64,000 nt of DNA from JANLYC01 sp963815445 (GTDB lineage Bacteria; Actinomycetota; Actinomycetes; Propionibacteriales; Nocardioidaceae): assembly GCA_963815445.1 (NCBI GenBank), contig CAWFGV010000005.1, positions 434,001 to 498,000 on the forward strand. The letters run 5' to 3'. Below are positions 44,165 through 51,972 of this stretch, piece by piece; within the stretch, counting starts at the first letter, position 1, and each line of letters starts with the position of its first letter. The translations under genes and the position numbers were made by a program. Under the pieces are notes generated by a model. That model had not been told where the DNA came from and made no database searches. It saw nothing but the letters and a program-made list of their open reading frames with translations.

Positions 44165-44902
44165 TCAGACGTCGGTGGAGGCGCCGTCGAACGAATCGAG
44201 GCCAAGGTCGAAGCGAACCGAGCCGGACTGCTCGAGCGCGGCGTCCACCCCGCTCGGCAGCGGCCCGTCCCCGAGGAGCCCGAGTGTCGTCCGGGTGGCG
44301 AAGCCACGCCACAATCCACTGCGGTCCAGCAACGCGTGCTTGGCACCAGGCAGCTCGAAGCGGGCCACCGTGTGGCCCGCACGCCGCATCCGTTCGGCGT
44401 ACTCGCGGCTCAACGGCGAAGAGGTCATCCGGTCCGACGTGCCATGGGCGATGACGAACCGTTGGTCGTCACGCCGGGGCGGCAGCGGCTCGTCCTTGGG
44501 GAGCCACGGTGCGAGCCCACAGACGCCGACAACGTCCGGATGGTCCGCAGCGGCGAACGCTGCGCGGCCGCCCATCGAGTGACCGAGCATGGCAATGGGG
44601 AGACGCGGATGCAGTGCGCTGAGCTGATCCAACGCCCAGCGGGCGTCGATCACCGGGTCGGGCACACCAGGACCTGGGTTCCACCCCCGCAACCGGTACC
44701 GCAGCACATAGACCGCGCAGCCGACGGCGCGCCGTCGGAGTGCCCAGGCAAAATCGAACATCCGCAGGTAGGACAGCTGCAAGGGAGAGGTGGGCGTGTC
44801 GCCCCACTCGCGACCGCCGTGCAGGACCAGCGCCACCGAGGTGGTCTCGCGGCCACGGGCCGGGCCACCACGAAGCGTGGGTTGGAGGGGTTGGTGACGC
44901 AT
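44165..44902 (-). CDS. Alpha/beta hydrolase
   Basis: The enzyme (245 aa from ATG 44902) has the alpha/beta-hydrolase order: ALVLHGGREWGD (oxyanion strand), nucleophile elbow MLGHSMGGRAAF, acid strand RFVIAHGTSDRMTS and catalytic His in PGAKHALLDR. The family resembles dienelactone hydrolases and short lipases; substrate is unknown. No signal peptide is obvious. Earlier in-frame ATGs at 44911 and 44914 are possible starts. It is divergent from the BNR-repeat gene. Confidence 0.82.
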   Translation of the reverse strand: MRHQPLQPTLRGGPARGRETTSVALVLHGGREWGDTPTSPLQLSYLRMFDFAWALRRRAVGCAVYVLRYRLRGWNPGPGVPDPVIDARWALDQLSALHPRLPIAMLGHSMGGRAAFAAADHPDVVGVCGLAPWLPKDEPLPPRRDDQRFVIAHGTSDRMTSSPLSREYAERMRRAGHTVARFELPGAKHALLDRSGLWRGFATRTTLGLLGDGPLPSGVDAALEQSGSVRFDLGLDSFDGASTDV

Positions 44903-44988
44903 GGCGTCCATCATGACGGACGCCGCCAAACGACACGGCTGCGTCCGCACCCGTTGCCGACTGCCGTGGTGTTCCCTAGGGTCCCCTC

Positions 44989-46101
44989 ATGACCTCAAGT
45001 CCACGCTTTCGCCGCCATCGCCGAAGCCTTGCCGTGACGTTCTCGGTCGTCGCCCTGGCTGTCGCCTCGTCGCTACCGGCCGCCGCGGGGGATGACGTGG
45101 CCAGGCGCCAGGGGGCTGCCACCTCCTTCGGCTGGCGGACCACTCCCACCGCAAGCTCCGACGAATTCCGGGGATTGTCGGTGGTCAGTGCACGGACCGT
45201 GTGGGTCAGCGGCGAGAGCGGCACGGTCTTGCGTACGACGGACCGCGGTTCGACTTGGCAGGACGTCTCTCCTCCAGCCGCCGCCGGCATGGCCTTGCGA
45301 GACATCGAGGCCTTCTCACCGCGGCGCGCAGTTGTGCTCGCCATCGGGACCGGCGACGCGTCCCGGATCTACGCGACACGCAACGGGGGACACACCTGGA
45401 CGGAGACGTTCCGCAACTCCGACCCGGATGCGTTCTACGACTGCATGGCCTTCTCGCCGGATGGATCAGGTCTGGCGATGAGCGACCCGGTGAACGGCCG
45501 TTTCCAGCTGGCGCGCACCAGCGACCGCGGCCAGAGCTGGCACGCGTTCAGCCCCGCGTCGATGCCTCCGGCACGTGCCGGTGAGTTCGGGTTCGCGGCC
45601 AGCGGCACCTGCATCGTGTCCCAGCCCGGCCACCGGTACTGGTTCGCCAGCGGCGGCGTCAGCGCCCCGCGGGTCTTCCGGTCCAAGGACGGCGGGGAGC
45701 ACTGGACGGTCACCCCCGTGCCCATGCGGGGCGGACCTACGGCAGGCATCTACTCCCTGGCCTTCCGGTCGGCTCACGACGGAGTCGCAGTCGGTGGCGA
45801 CTTCCTGGACGAGACCAACGGCGCCGCTGCCGCCGCGACCACCACCAGTGCAGGTCGCAGGTGGCAGGCATCAGGTCCGCTCGGCGGGTATCGGTCCGGC
45901 GTCGCCTATGTCCCTGGCGCGCCGCACACCGTCGTCGCCGTGGGTCCGACCGGCAGCGATGTCAGCACCGATGGCGGGCACACCTGGACCACGTTCGACC
46001 GCGATCGGTATGACGGCATCCAGTGCCGGCCACGCGCGTGCTGGGCGTCAGGCACGGACGGCCGGGTCGCCGAGCTCGAGCGAGGTGGCGGGTCCACCTG
46101 A
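44989..46101 (+). CDS. Secreted BNR/Ycf48-like beta-propeller protein
   Basis: The 370-residue protein has a signal peptide (SLAVTFSVVALAVASSLPAA) and repeated sialidase-type Asp boxes: RTTDRGSTWQDV, ATRNGGHTWTET, RTSDRGQSWHAF, RSKDGGEHWTVT and STDGGHTWTTF. These mark a BNR or Ycf48-like beta propeller, common in exported binding proteins. Catalytic sialidase residues cannot be assigned, so it is more likely a scaffold or binding protein. It converges on the rRNA methyltransferase gene. Confidence 0.83.
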   Translation: MTSSPRFRRHRRSLAVTFSVVALAVASSLPAAAGDDVARRQGAATSFGWRTTPTASSDEFRGLSVVSARTVWVSGESGTVLRTTDRGSTWQDVSPPAAAGMALRDIEAFSPRRAVVLAIGTGDASRIYATRNGGHTWTETFRNSDPDAFYDCMAFSPDGSGLAMSDPVNGRFQLARTSDRGQSWHAFSPASMPPARAGEFGFAASGTCIVSQPGHRYWFASGGVSAPRVFRSKDGGEHWTVTPVPMRGGPTAGIYSLAFRSAHDGVAVGGDFLDETNGAAAAATTTSAGRRWQASGPLGGYRSGVAYVPGAPHTVVAVGPTGSDVSTDGGHTWTTFDRDRYDGIQCRPRACWASGTDGRVAELERGGGST

Positions 46102-46118
46102 CAGTGCAAGGCACCCGG

Positions 46119-46997
46119 TCACCCTGACCGCTGACGGACCGCCTCGTAGACCGCGACCGCCGCGGAGGTCGCCACGTTGAGACTGTTGACGCGGCCCACC
46201 ATCGGGACCTTCGCCGCCGTCGCGTCAGGGCCGACGCGTTCAAGGTCGAACCACAGGGCGCTGACGCCGTCATGCTCGGCACCCACCACGATCGCGATCG
46301 ACCGAGTCAGGTCCAGCTCGGTCACGATGAGGTCGGTCTCAGGTGTGGCCACGACGATCTGGATGCCGCGCGAGCGCAGCCAAGCCACCACCTCGAGGGC
46401 CCCGGCAGCAGCCACGGGCACCGTGAACAAGGTGCCCTTGCTGGCTCGAACGACGTTGGGATTGCCCCAGTCGGCCACCGGCGATGCCGAGATGACCGCA
46501 TCCACGCCGGCCGCGTCAGCGGTTCGAAGCATCGCGCCGAGGTTGCCCGGCTTCTCAACCGCCTCGCAAACCAGCAACAGCGGCCGGCGTCCAGCGACCG
46601 CCGCCGCCGACAGCACCGGAGCGAGATCTTCGAGCGAGCGCGCCGGATCGGGCACGACGGCCAGCCAGCCGTCCGGCGACTGGCGGTACGACGCCTTGGC
46701 GAACGCCGCCACGCCCATGGTCACGACCTCCGCTCCGCGGGAGCGAGCCTCATCGATGATCGCGTCCGAGTCGTCGCCCAGCAGCTCCGGGCAGGTCACG
46801 ACCACCCGGGGACGGACCCCGGCCGCCAGCGCGAGGGTGAGCTCGTCGTGACCTTCGACGACGGTGACGCCTTCGTCGTCGCGGACTGCTCGCTTGCGCA
46901 GAGACAACAGCCACTTCACGCGCGGATTGGCCGGGCTCGTGATCTCGTCCGTCCGCCCGCTTCGGTCATACCGTGCGGGTACGTCGTCCTTGGGCAC
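46119..46997 (-). CDS. TrmH/SpoU-family RNA 2'-O-methyltransferase
   Basis: This 292-residue SPOUT enzyme methylates a ribose in rRNA or tRNA. It has an N-terminal substrate-binding part (ITSPANPRVKWLLSLRKRAV, then VVEGHDELTLAL) and the knotted domain with LVCEAVEKPGNLGAMLRTAD, VVGAEHDGVSALWF and VPMVGRVNSLNVATSAAVAV. The GTG at 46997 gives the expected family N-terminus; the longer open frame upstream contains the promoter and antiparallel phosphatase gene. The target nucleotide is unknown. It is divergent from the phosphatase gene by 60 nt. Confidence 0.9.
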   Translation of the reverse strand: MPKDDVPARYDRSGRTDEITSPANPRVKWLLSLRKRAVRDDEGVTVVEGHDELTLALAAGVRPRVVVTCPELLGDDSDAIIDEARSRGAEVVTMGVAAFAKASYRQSPDGWLAVVPDPARSLEDLAPVLSAAAVAGRRPLLLVCEAVEKPGNLGAMLRTADAAGVDAVISASPVADWGNPNVVRASKGTLFTVPVAAAGALEVVAWLRSRGIQIVVATPETDLIVTELDLTRSIAIVVGAEHDGVSALWFDLERVGPDATAAKVPMVGRVNSLNVATSAAVAVYEAVRQRSG

Positions 46998-47057
46998 GTG
47001 CTCGACCCTAGTGGTGAGTGCCCAGCCAGCGGCCACCCTGCTGGCTAGGGTCGAGCG

Positions 47058-47699
47058 ATGCACCTGCACCTCGTTCGCCATGCCCCTCCTCTCATCGACA
47101 GGGCTGCCCCGGCGTCGACCTGGCCGCTTGACCCGAACCGACAGGCGACCGTTACAGCCCTTGCGTCCAGCGGCGTACTGCCGACCACGGCAACCTGGTT
47201 CAGCTCGCTGGAGCCCAAGGCCATGGCGACCGCGGACCTGCTCAGAGCGGGCGCGGACGTGGAGCACGTGGCCGAGCTCGGCGAGGCCGCCCGCCCGGCT
47301 CGCTGGACCGAGCAGGCCGAGTTCGATGCCATCGTCGCGCGCTCGTTCGCGAGGCCTGGTGAGTCCGTGGCGCCAGGTTGGGAGACACTGGACGCTGTCC
47401 GCATCCGCCTGCTGCAGGCGATCGATGACCGGGTGCTCCCCTTGGCTGCCGGGCACGGTCATCACGACGTCGTTGATGTGGTGCTGGTCGGCCATGGAAC
47501 GGCCTGGACGGTCCTGGTCGCAGCACTCACCGGGGCTGCACCGGACCTCGACGCCTGGCGGGCGATGACGATGCCGGACCACTGTCAGCTCGAACTCGCG
47601 GCCGGTCGATCGTCGTCGCCGGCACCTCGGTGCCCACGTGCCCGTGTCGTCCGTCACTGGGGCGACTGGCGGGCGTACGCCGGAGGCGGTCCTGCGTGA
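47058..47699 (+). CDS. Histidine phosphatase superfamily protein
   Basis: The 213-residue protein starts MHLHLVRHAPPL, the RHG/RHA motif with the phospho-accepting His, and has the late catalytic His in VVLVGHGTAWTVLVA. Between them ATWFSSLEPKAMATAD matches the conserved second Arg/His region in weakened form. It may act on a small phosphometabolite such as a cobalamin or sugar phosphate; no substrate can be read. It lies 15 nt before rlmN on the same strand. Confidence 0.85.
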   Translation: MHLHLVRHAPPLIDRAAPASTWPLDPNRQATVTALASSGVLPTTATWFSSLEPKAMATADLLRAGADVEHVAELGEAARPARWTEQAEFDAIVARSFARPGESVAPGWETLDAVRIRLLQAIDDRVLPLAAGHGHHDVVDVVLVGHGTAWTVLVAALTGAAPDLDAWRAMTMPDHCQLELAAGRSSSPAPRCPRARVVRHWGDWRAYAGGGPA

Positions 47700-47714
47700 G
47701 ACACTGGCGGGGCC

Positions 47715-49217
47715 ATGTCTGAGTCTCCTCCGACGGCGCGAAGTGAGTCCAAGGCACCCAAGTCACTGCCCCTGGTGTTCGACGAACCGCGCCGCGCCAA
47801 GAAGCCGCCGCGTCACCTTGCCGACCTGACCTCCGCCGAGCGCAAGGTGGCAGTCGAGACGGCGGGACTGCCGGGTTATCGCGCCAGGCAGGTGTCGCAC
47901 CACTACTTCTCGCGGCTGGTCGACGACCCCGCTGAGATGACCGACCTGCCCGCTGACCTGCGCGAGCCGTTGGCGACGGCGCTGCTGCCGCAGCTCCTCA
48001 CCCCGGTCCACACGCTCGAAGCCGACCACGGCACGACGCGCAAGACACTGTGGCGGTTGCATGACGGCGCGCTGGTCGAATCCGTGCTGATGCGCTACCC
48101 CGGTCGCGTCACGATGTGTGTCTCCTCCCAGGCCGGCTGCGGCATGGCCTGCCCGTTCTGCGCGACCGGCCAGGGTGGGCTGCAGCGCAACATGAGCACT
48201 GCGGAGATCATCGAGCAGGTGCTGGCCGGAGCTCGGTCGTTGGCGCGCGACGAGGTGCCCGGCGGACCCGGCCGGATCTCCAATGTGGTGTTCATGGGCA
48301 TGGGTGAACCCATGGCCAACTACACCGCGGTGATCGGTTCCGTACGACGGATGACCGAAGCCGTGCCGGACGGCCTGGGCATGTCCGCGCGCGGCATCAC
48401 CGTTTCGACCGTCGGACTCGTGCCACGCATGCTGCAGCTGGCGGACGAGGGCATCCCGGTCACGCTGGCGCTGTCGTTGCACGCTCCAGACGACGAGCTG
48501 CGCAACGAGCTCGTGCCCATCAACACCCGATGGAGCGTGCGTGAGGCGGTCGAGGCAGCATGGAACTACGCCCGCGTCACCAAACGGCGCGTCTCGATCG
48601 AGTACGCCATGATCAAGGACATCAACGACCAGGCGTGGCGCGCCGACCTGCTCGGCGACGTGCTGACCTCCTATGGCGATTGGGGCTGGGTGCACGTCAA
48701 CCTCATTCCGCTCAACCCAACCCCGGGATCCAAGTGGACCGCCTCACGGCCCGAGGACGAGCACGAGTTCGTCCGGCGGCTGGAGGCGAAGGGCGTACCC
48801 ACCACGGTCCGTGACACGCGCGGTCGCGAGATCGACGGAGCTTGTGGCCAGCTGGCCGCCACCCAGGCGCGCCCTGATGCTCAACTACGACGACGAGGCG
48901 GAGCGCTACGACGAGACACGTGGGGGGCAGCCACGGGCGGACGCGGTGGCGCACGCCATCGGCTCGATGCTCCCGTCGAGTCGTGCCTTGCTGATCGTGG
49001 ATGTCGGGGGCGGCACGGGCATCGTCTCCGGAGCGCTGGCCACGTCCGGGAGGCGCGTCGTGGTTGCGGACCTCTCGTCCGGAATGCTCCACCAGGCCGC
49101 TCGGCGGCTGCCTGGCTGGCAGGTCCGGGCAACCGCTCTGGCGCTCCCGATCAGGGAAGCGGCTGTCGATGTCGTGACGTGCATCTGGCTCCTGCACCTG
49201 CTCCCGAATCACGATGA
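47715..49217 (+). CDS. rlmN: 23S rRNA/tRNA adenine-C2 methyltransferase RlmN with run-on C-terminus
   Basis: RlmN is a radical-SAM enzyme that methylates A2503 of 23S rRNA and A37 of some tRNAs. It has the cluster motif SQAGCGMACPFCATGQGG near 140, VVFMGMGEPMANY, LALSLHAPDDELRNELVPIN and the end VRDTRGREIDGACGQL with the catalytic Cys at 377. RlmN normally stops here. In this sequence the frame continues 120 residues as Arg/Gly-rich text to 49217, over the next gene. A TGA at 48875-48877 overlaps the next ATG as TGATG but sits one frame away, so a one-base deletion shortly before it would explain the run-on. The true end is probably 48877. Confidence 0.93.
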   Translation: MSESPPTARSESKAPKSLPLVFDEPRRAKKPPRHLADLTSAERKVAVETAGLPGYRARQVSHHYFSRLVDDPAEMTDLPADLREPLATALLPQLLTPVHTLEADHGTTRKTLWRLHDGALVESVLMRYPGRVTMCVSSQAGCGMACPFCATGQGGLQRNMSTAEIIEQVLAGARSLARDEVPGGPGRISNVVFMGMGEPMANYTAVIGSVRRMTEAVPDGLGMSARGITVSTVGLVPRMLQLADEGIPVTLALSLHAPDDELRNELVPINTRWSVREAVEAAWNYARVTKRRVSIEYAMIKDINDQAWRADLLGDVLTSYGDWGWVHVNLIPLNPTPGSKWTASRPEDEHEFVRRLEAKGVPTTVRDTRGREIDGACGQLAATQARPDAQLRRRGGALRRDTWGAATGGRGGARHRLDAPVESCLADRGCRGRHGHRLRSAGHVREARRGCGPLVRNAPPGRSAAAWLAGPGNRSGAPDQGSGCRCRDVHLAPAPAPESR

Positions 49218-49473
49218 CGTGATCGAGGTCGTGGCGGAAGCGGCCCGGGTGCTGAAGCCAGGGGGCCGCTTCCTGACGACCGTGGACAAGGACGTCGCAA
49301 CGGGCGAGATCCGAGATCGCGAGCCGACAGATCGCCGCGACGACGTCGAGGCCGCGTGCCAGGAGCGCGGGCTGAGGTACGTCGGAACCACGGAGTTCGT
49401 CGGGCCCGGTCTGCGCCCGGGCTCGCCTGACGTGGCCTATCCCGTGGTGGCGTTCTCCAAGGGCTATCGCTGA
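48877..49473 (+). CDS. Class I SAM-dependent methyltransferase
   Basis: The 198-residue protein has motif I LLIVDVGGGTGIVSGALA, motif II VVVADLSSGML, and the later DVVTCIWLLHLLPNHDDVIE and AARVLKPGGRFLTTVD of the UbiE/Methyltransf_11 group. Its ATG lies in TGATG with the expected rlmN stop, so both are likely one transcript. The acceptor molecule is unknown. The frame has good high-GC codon use while the overlapping rlmN extension does not. Confidence 0.85.
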   Translation: MLNYDDEAERYDETRGGQPRADAVAHAIGSMLPSSRALLIVDVGGGTGIVSGALATSGRRVVVADLSSGMLHQAARRLPGWQVRATALALPIREAAVDVVTCIWLLHLLPNHDDVIEVVAEAARVLKPGGRFLTTVDKDVATGEIRDREPTDRRDDVEAACQERGLRYVGTTEFVGPGLRPGSPDVAYPVVAFSKGYR

Positions 49474-49502
49474 GGTTCACGGCTCCCGGCGCGCGGGACT
49501 GA

Positions 49503-50609
49503 TCAGCCACCTAGCGCGCTCACGACGTCGGTCACGGAGTCGACCAGGTGGACTGCGTCCTGCATGGCTCGTCCCTGGGCCAGCCTCGACAGCAGCGGCC
49601 ACGCCGGCACCTCGTGCGTCCAGTGCTCGAACCCGACGAGCACCATCGGGATGACCGTCGCGGCGTCGGAGTAGAAGTTCTCGCACGCGTCCTGGAAGAT
49701 CTCCTGCACGGTGCCGGCAGCGCCGGGCAGGAAGACGATGCCCGCCCCGCAGTGGCGAAGCAACGTGTCCTCGCGCAGCGCGTTCTGGAAGTACTTCGCG
49801 ATCGACGTCGCGAACAGGTTCGGTGGCTCGTGCCCGTAGAACCAGGTCGGGATGCCGAGGCTCGGCACGCCTTCGCCATCGGCTTCGACCTCCGCGCGCG
49901 CGGAGAACGCCGCCCGCGCCCAACGGGTGATGGACGGCCGGAAGTCCGGCACCGCAGCCAGCTCCTGCAGGATGGCGTCCACGCTTCCCTCCGACCGGGT
50001 GGAGACAAAGGCGCCCAGGTTGGCGGCCTCCATCGCGCCAGGTCCGCCACCGGTCACGACGTGGTGTCCAGCGCGAGCGAGGGCGCGACCGAGCGCGACC
50101 GCCTCACGGTAGGCGGACTCATCGCGACGGAGGCCGTGGCCGCCCATGACGCCGACCGAGCTCGTGCCGACGAGCGCCTCTTCGAGGGCATCGTCGACCG
50201 CGTGATCGTGGAGGGCCGCAGCCAACGTCTGGGCGACGTCGTGCCGATGGCTGCGTGACCACGCGTAGCACTGGGCGTCCGGCGTCGACTCGTAGCGACG
50301 CTCCATCAGGCCGTCGTACAGCTCGGCGGGGGAGTAGAGAGAGGCTCGGTAGGGGTCGAACGGGAGCCCGGCGATCTCCGGGAAGATCAGCGCGCCGCCC
50401 CGCCTCAGATGCTCGTCCGCCCGGTTGGACACGGTGCAGCCGAGGAGCAGTGACCCCTGGGGGTCCAGAGCCAGCAGGGCATCGGTGCGCTCCGTCAGGT
50501 CGACGTCCTGGATGCGCCACCCGAGCATCGACGCCGCTCCCGCCTCGATCAAGCCGTCGAATGCTGTGAGCGACTCGACCTCGATGATCCGTCCGTGCGT
50601 GCGCGCCAC
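49503..50609 (-). CDS. LOG-like Rossmann-fold nucleotide-binding protein
   Basis: The protein (368 aa from GTG 50609) resembles the LOG/YgdH group that includes cytokinin-activating phosphoribohydrolases and PpnN. Visible motifs are VVTGGGPGAMEAANLGAFVS and FLPGAAGTVQEIFQDACENF, the latter a variant of PGGxGTxxE with Ala for Gly. The N-terminal 150 residues are an extra domain, as in the large PpnN class. Nucleotide 5'-monophosphate glycosidase activity is a family-based inference. An ATG at 50669 would lengthen it by 20 residues and overlap the RIO gene. Confidence 0.85.
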   Translation of the reverse strand: MARTHGRIIEVESLTAFDGLIEAGAASMLGWRIQDVDLTERTDALLALDPQGSLLLGCTVSNRADEHLRRGGALIFPEIAGLPFDPYRASLYSPAELYDGLMERRYESTPDAQCYAWSRSHRHDVAQTLAAALHDHAVDDALEEALVGTSSVGVMGGHGLRRDESAYREAVALGRALARAGHHVVTGGGPGAMEAANLGAFVSTRSEGSVDAILQELAAVPDFRPSITRWARAAFSARAEVEADGEGVPSLGIPTWFYGHEPPNLFATSIAKYFQNALREDTLLRHCGAGIVFLPGAAGTVQEIFQDACENFYSDAATVIPMVLVGFEHWTHEVPAWPLLSRLAQGRAMQDAVHLVDSVTDVVSALGG

Positions 50610-50631
50610 GCGGCGAGCGTAGCGGGCGACG

Positions 50632-51492
50632 TCACCAGGCCTGCGCCAGTAGCTCGGCCAGCAACTCATCCGCCTCGACGTCGAGTCCGCGCGACGTGAA
50701 CCAGGCGCTGACGTTGCGGCAGTCGCGGTGGAGCAGGTCGACGCCGTTGTGGTTGCTGACGATGTCGATCACCTGAGGCACGTCGATGATCACCAGCCGA
50801 TCGCCCTGCACGAGGATGTTGTACGGCGAGAGGTCGCCATGGGCGAGGTGCCGACGGGCCAGTACCGCCATGGCCTCCCGCAGCTGCTCGAAGTACGACT
50901 CGACGGTGCGCCGGTCCGGACGAACCTGAGCCAACCGTGGGGCGGCGGCTCCGTCGACGTCGATGAACTCCATCAGGATCTCGGTTCCGTCGATCTGGAC
51001 GGGGTAAGGGACAGGGATCCCGGCCGACCACATCGACGCCAGCGCGGCGAACTCGTGGCTGGCCCACTCGCCTGCCTGGACCTGCTTCCCGAACGCGGTG
51101 CCCCGAGCGGCAGCCCGCGCCTCGCGGCTCTTACGGATCCGGCGGCCCTCGGTGTAGCCCGCGTCGCGGTGGAACTGACGATGGTGCGTGCTGCGGTAGC
51201 GCTTGGCGGCCAGCAGCGTGGTTCGCACCGGGTCACCGGGCACGCCACGCTCGAGCAGGAAGACGTCGGCCTCCTTGCCGGTCTTCAGGACACCGAGCTC
51301 GGTGTCGACGGCGCCGTCGTCGGTGACGACCCAGGCCGGGCGCGGCTCCGGCCCGTGGGCGCCCTTCTCGACCGACGACCAGGTCGACCAACGTTGGTCG
51401 TCGGGCAGGTCGTCGAGTGGTTGGAACGTGAGGCCGGCGGTGGGTTGGGAGCCGGCGGAGTCCGCGAAGGACTCAGGTGGGACGACGTGCAT
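50632..51492 (-). CDS. RIO-family serine/threonine kinase
   Basis: The 286-residue protein is a bacterial RIO1-like kinase. It has GVLKTGKEADVFLLERG (ATP loop), AAKRYRSTHHRQF with the Lys, the catalytic loop LAHGDLSPYNILV with Asp and Asn, and the metal-binding VIIDVPQVID, where RIO1 has IDxxQ. Bacterial targets are unknown. It lies 22 nt upstream of the LOG-like gene on the same strand, so the two may be one operon. The ATG at 51492 follows GAGGAG at 51502-51507. Confidence 0.88.
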   Translation of the reverse strand: MHVVPPESFADSAGSQPTAGLTFQPLDDLPDDQRWSTWSSVEKGAHGPEPRPAWVVTDDGAVDTELGVLKTGKEADVFLLERGVPGDPVRTTLLAAKRYRSTHHRQFHRDAGYTEGRRIRKSREARAAARGTAFGKQVQAGEWASHEFAALASMWSAGIPVPYPVQIDGTEILMEFIDVDGAAAPRLAQVRPDRRTVESYFEQLREAMAVLARRHLAHGDLSPYNILVQGDRLVIIDVPQVIDIVSNHNGVDLLHRDCRNVSAWFTSRGLDVEADELLAELLAQAW

Positions 51493-51972
51493 GGTGGTAG
51501 TACTCCTCGAGCGGGTCGAGGCAGCACCGACGCGATCAGCGCGGGAGAGACCTCGACAGGAAGGGGACGCAGTCGTGCGACCCCAGGACCGGGGTTGACA
51601 TCTCGACGCCTCCTTCGCTCGAAGCCGATGACACCGAAGACATACCGGCGCGAGGCGCCTGCATCGGTGTTCCCCCTCAGCGTGACAGGCGCTACCGACG
51701 ACGGCAACAGGTTTGTCCGGCGGCGCTCCCGGCGGCGCCGGCCGCCAATTCTTGTGGATGTGTGACGAACTTGTTCAGGGCAGGACGGGGTCTTGCTTCT
51801 CGGCGGATCAGGGCGCATCCTTCTCGGTGCAAGGACCAGTGCAGACGCGATCGGGCCCGGGAGGCAGCCAGGTCGCAACCGTCCGAACCAGGAGGTTCAC
51901 GCGTCACCCCGCAGATCTGCGGGTCACTGGGAGATGGTTTCCATCTCATCCTTGCCAAGGAAGGTACGAAGC
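51493..51972. other. 480-nt divergent region before DUF4331
   Basis: It separates the divergent RIO kinase and DUF4331 genes. Besides two palindromes near the DUF4331 start I see no RNA gene and no reading frame with normal codon use. AAGGAAGG at 51957-51964 is the DUF4331 ribosome binding site. Confidence 0.5.
51908..51947 (+). promoter_or_regulatory. Two palindromes upstream of the DUF4331 gene
   Basis: CCCGCAGATCTGCGGG (51908-51923) is a perfect 16-bp palindrome. Seven bases on, GAGATGG-TTT-CCATCTC (51931-51947) is a perfect 7-bp inverted repeat. Both lie within 65 nt of the start codon and are good operator candidates. Confidence 0.5.
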
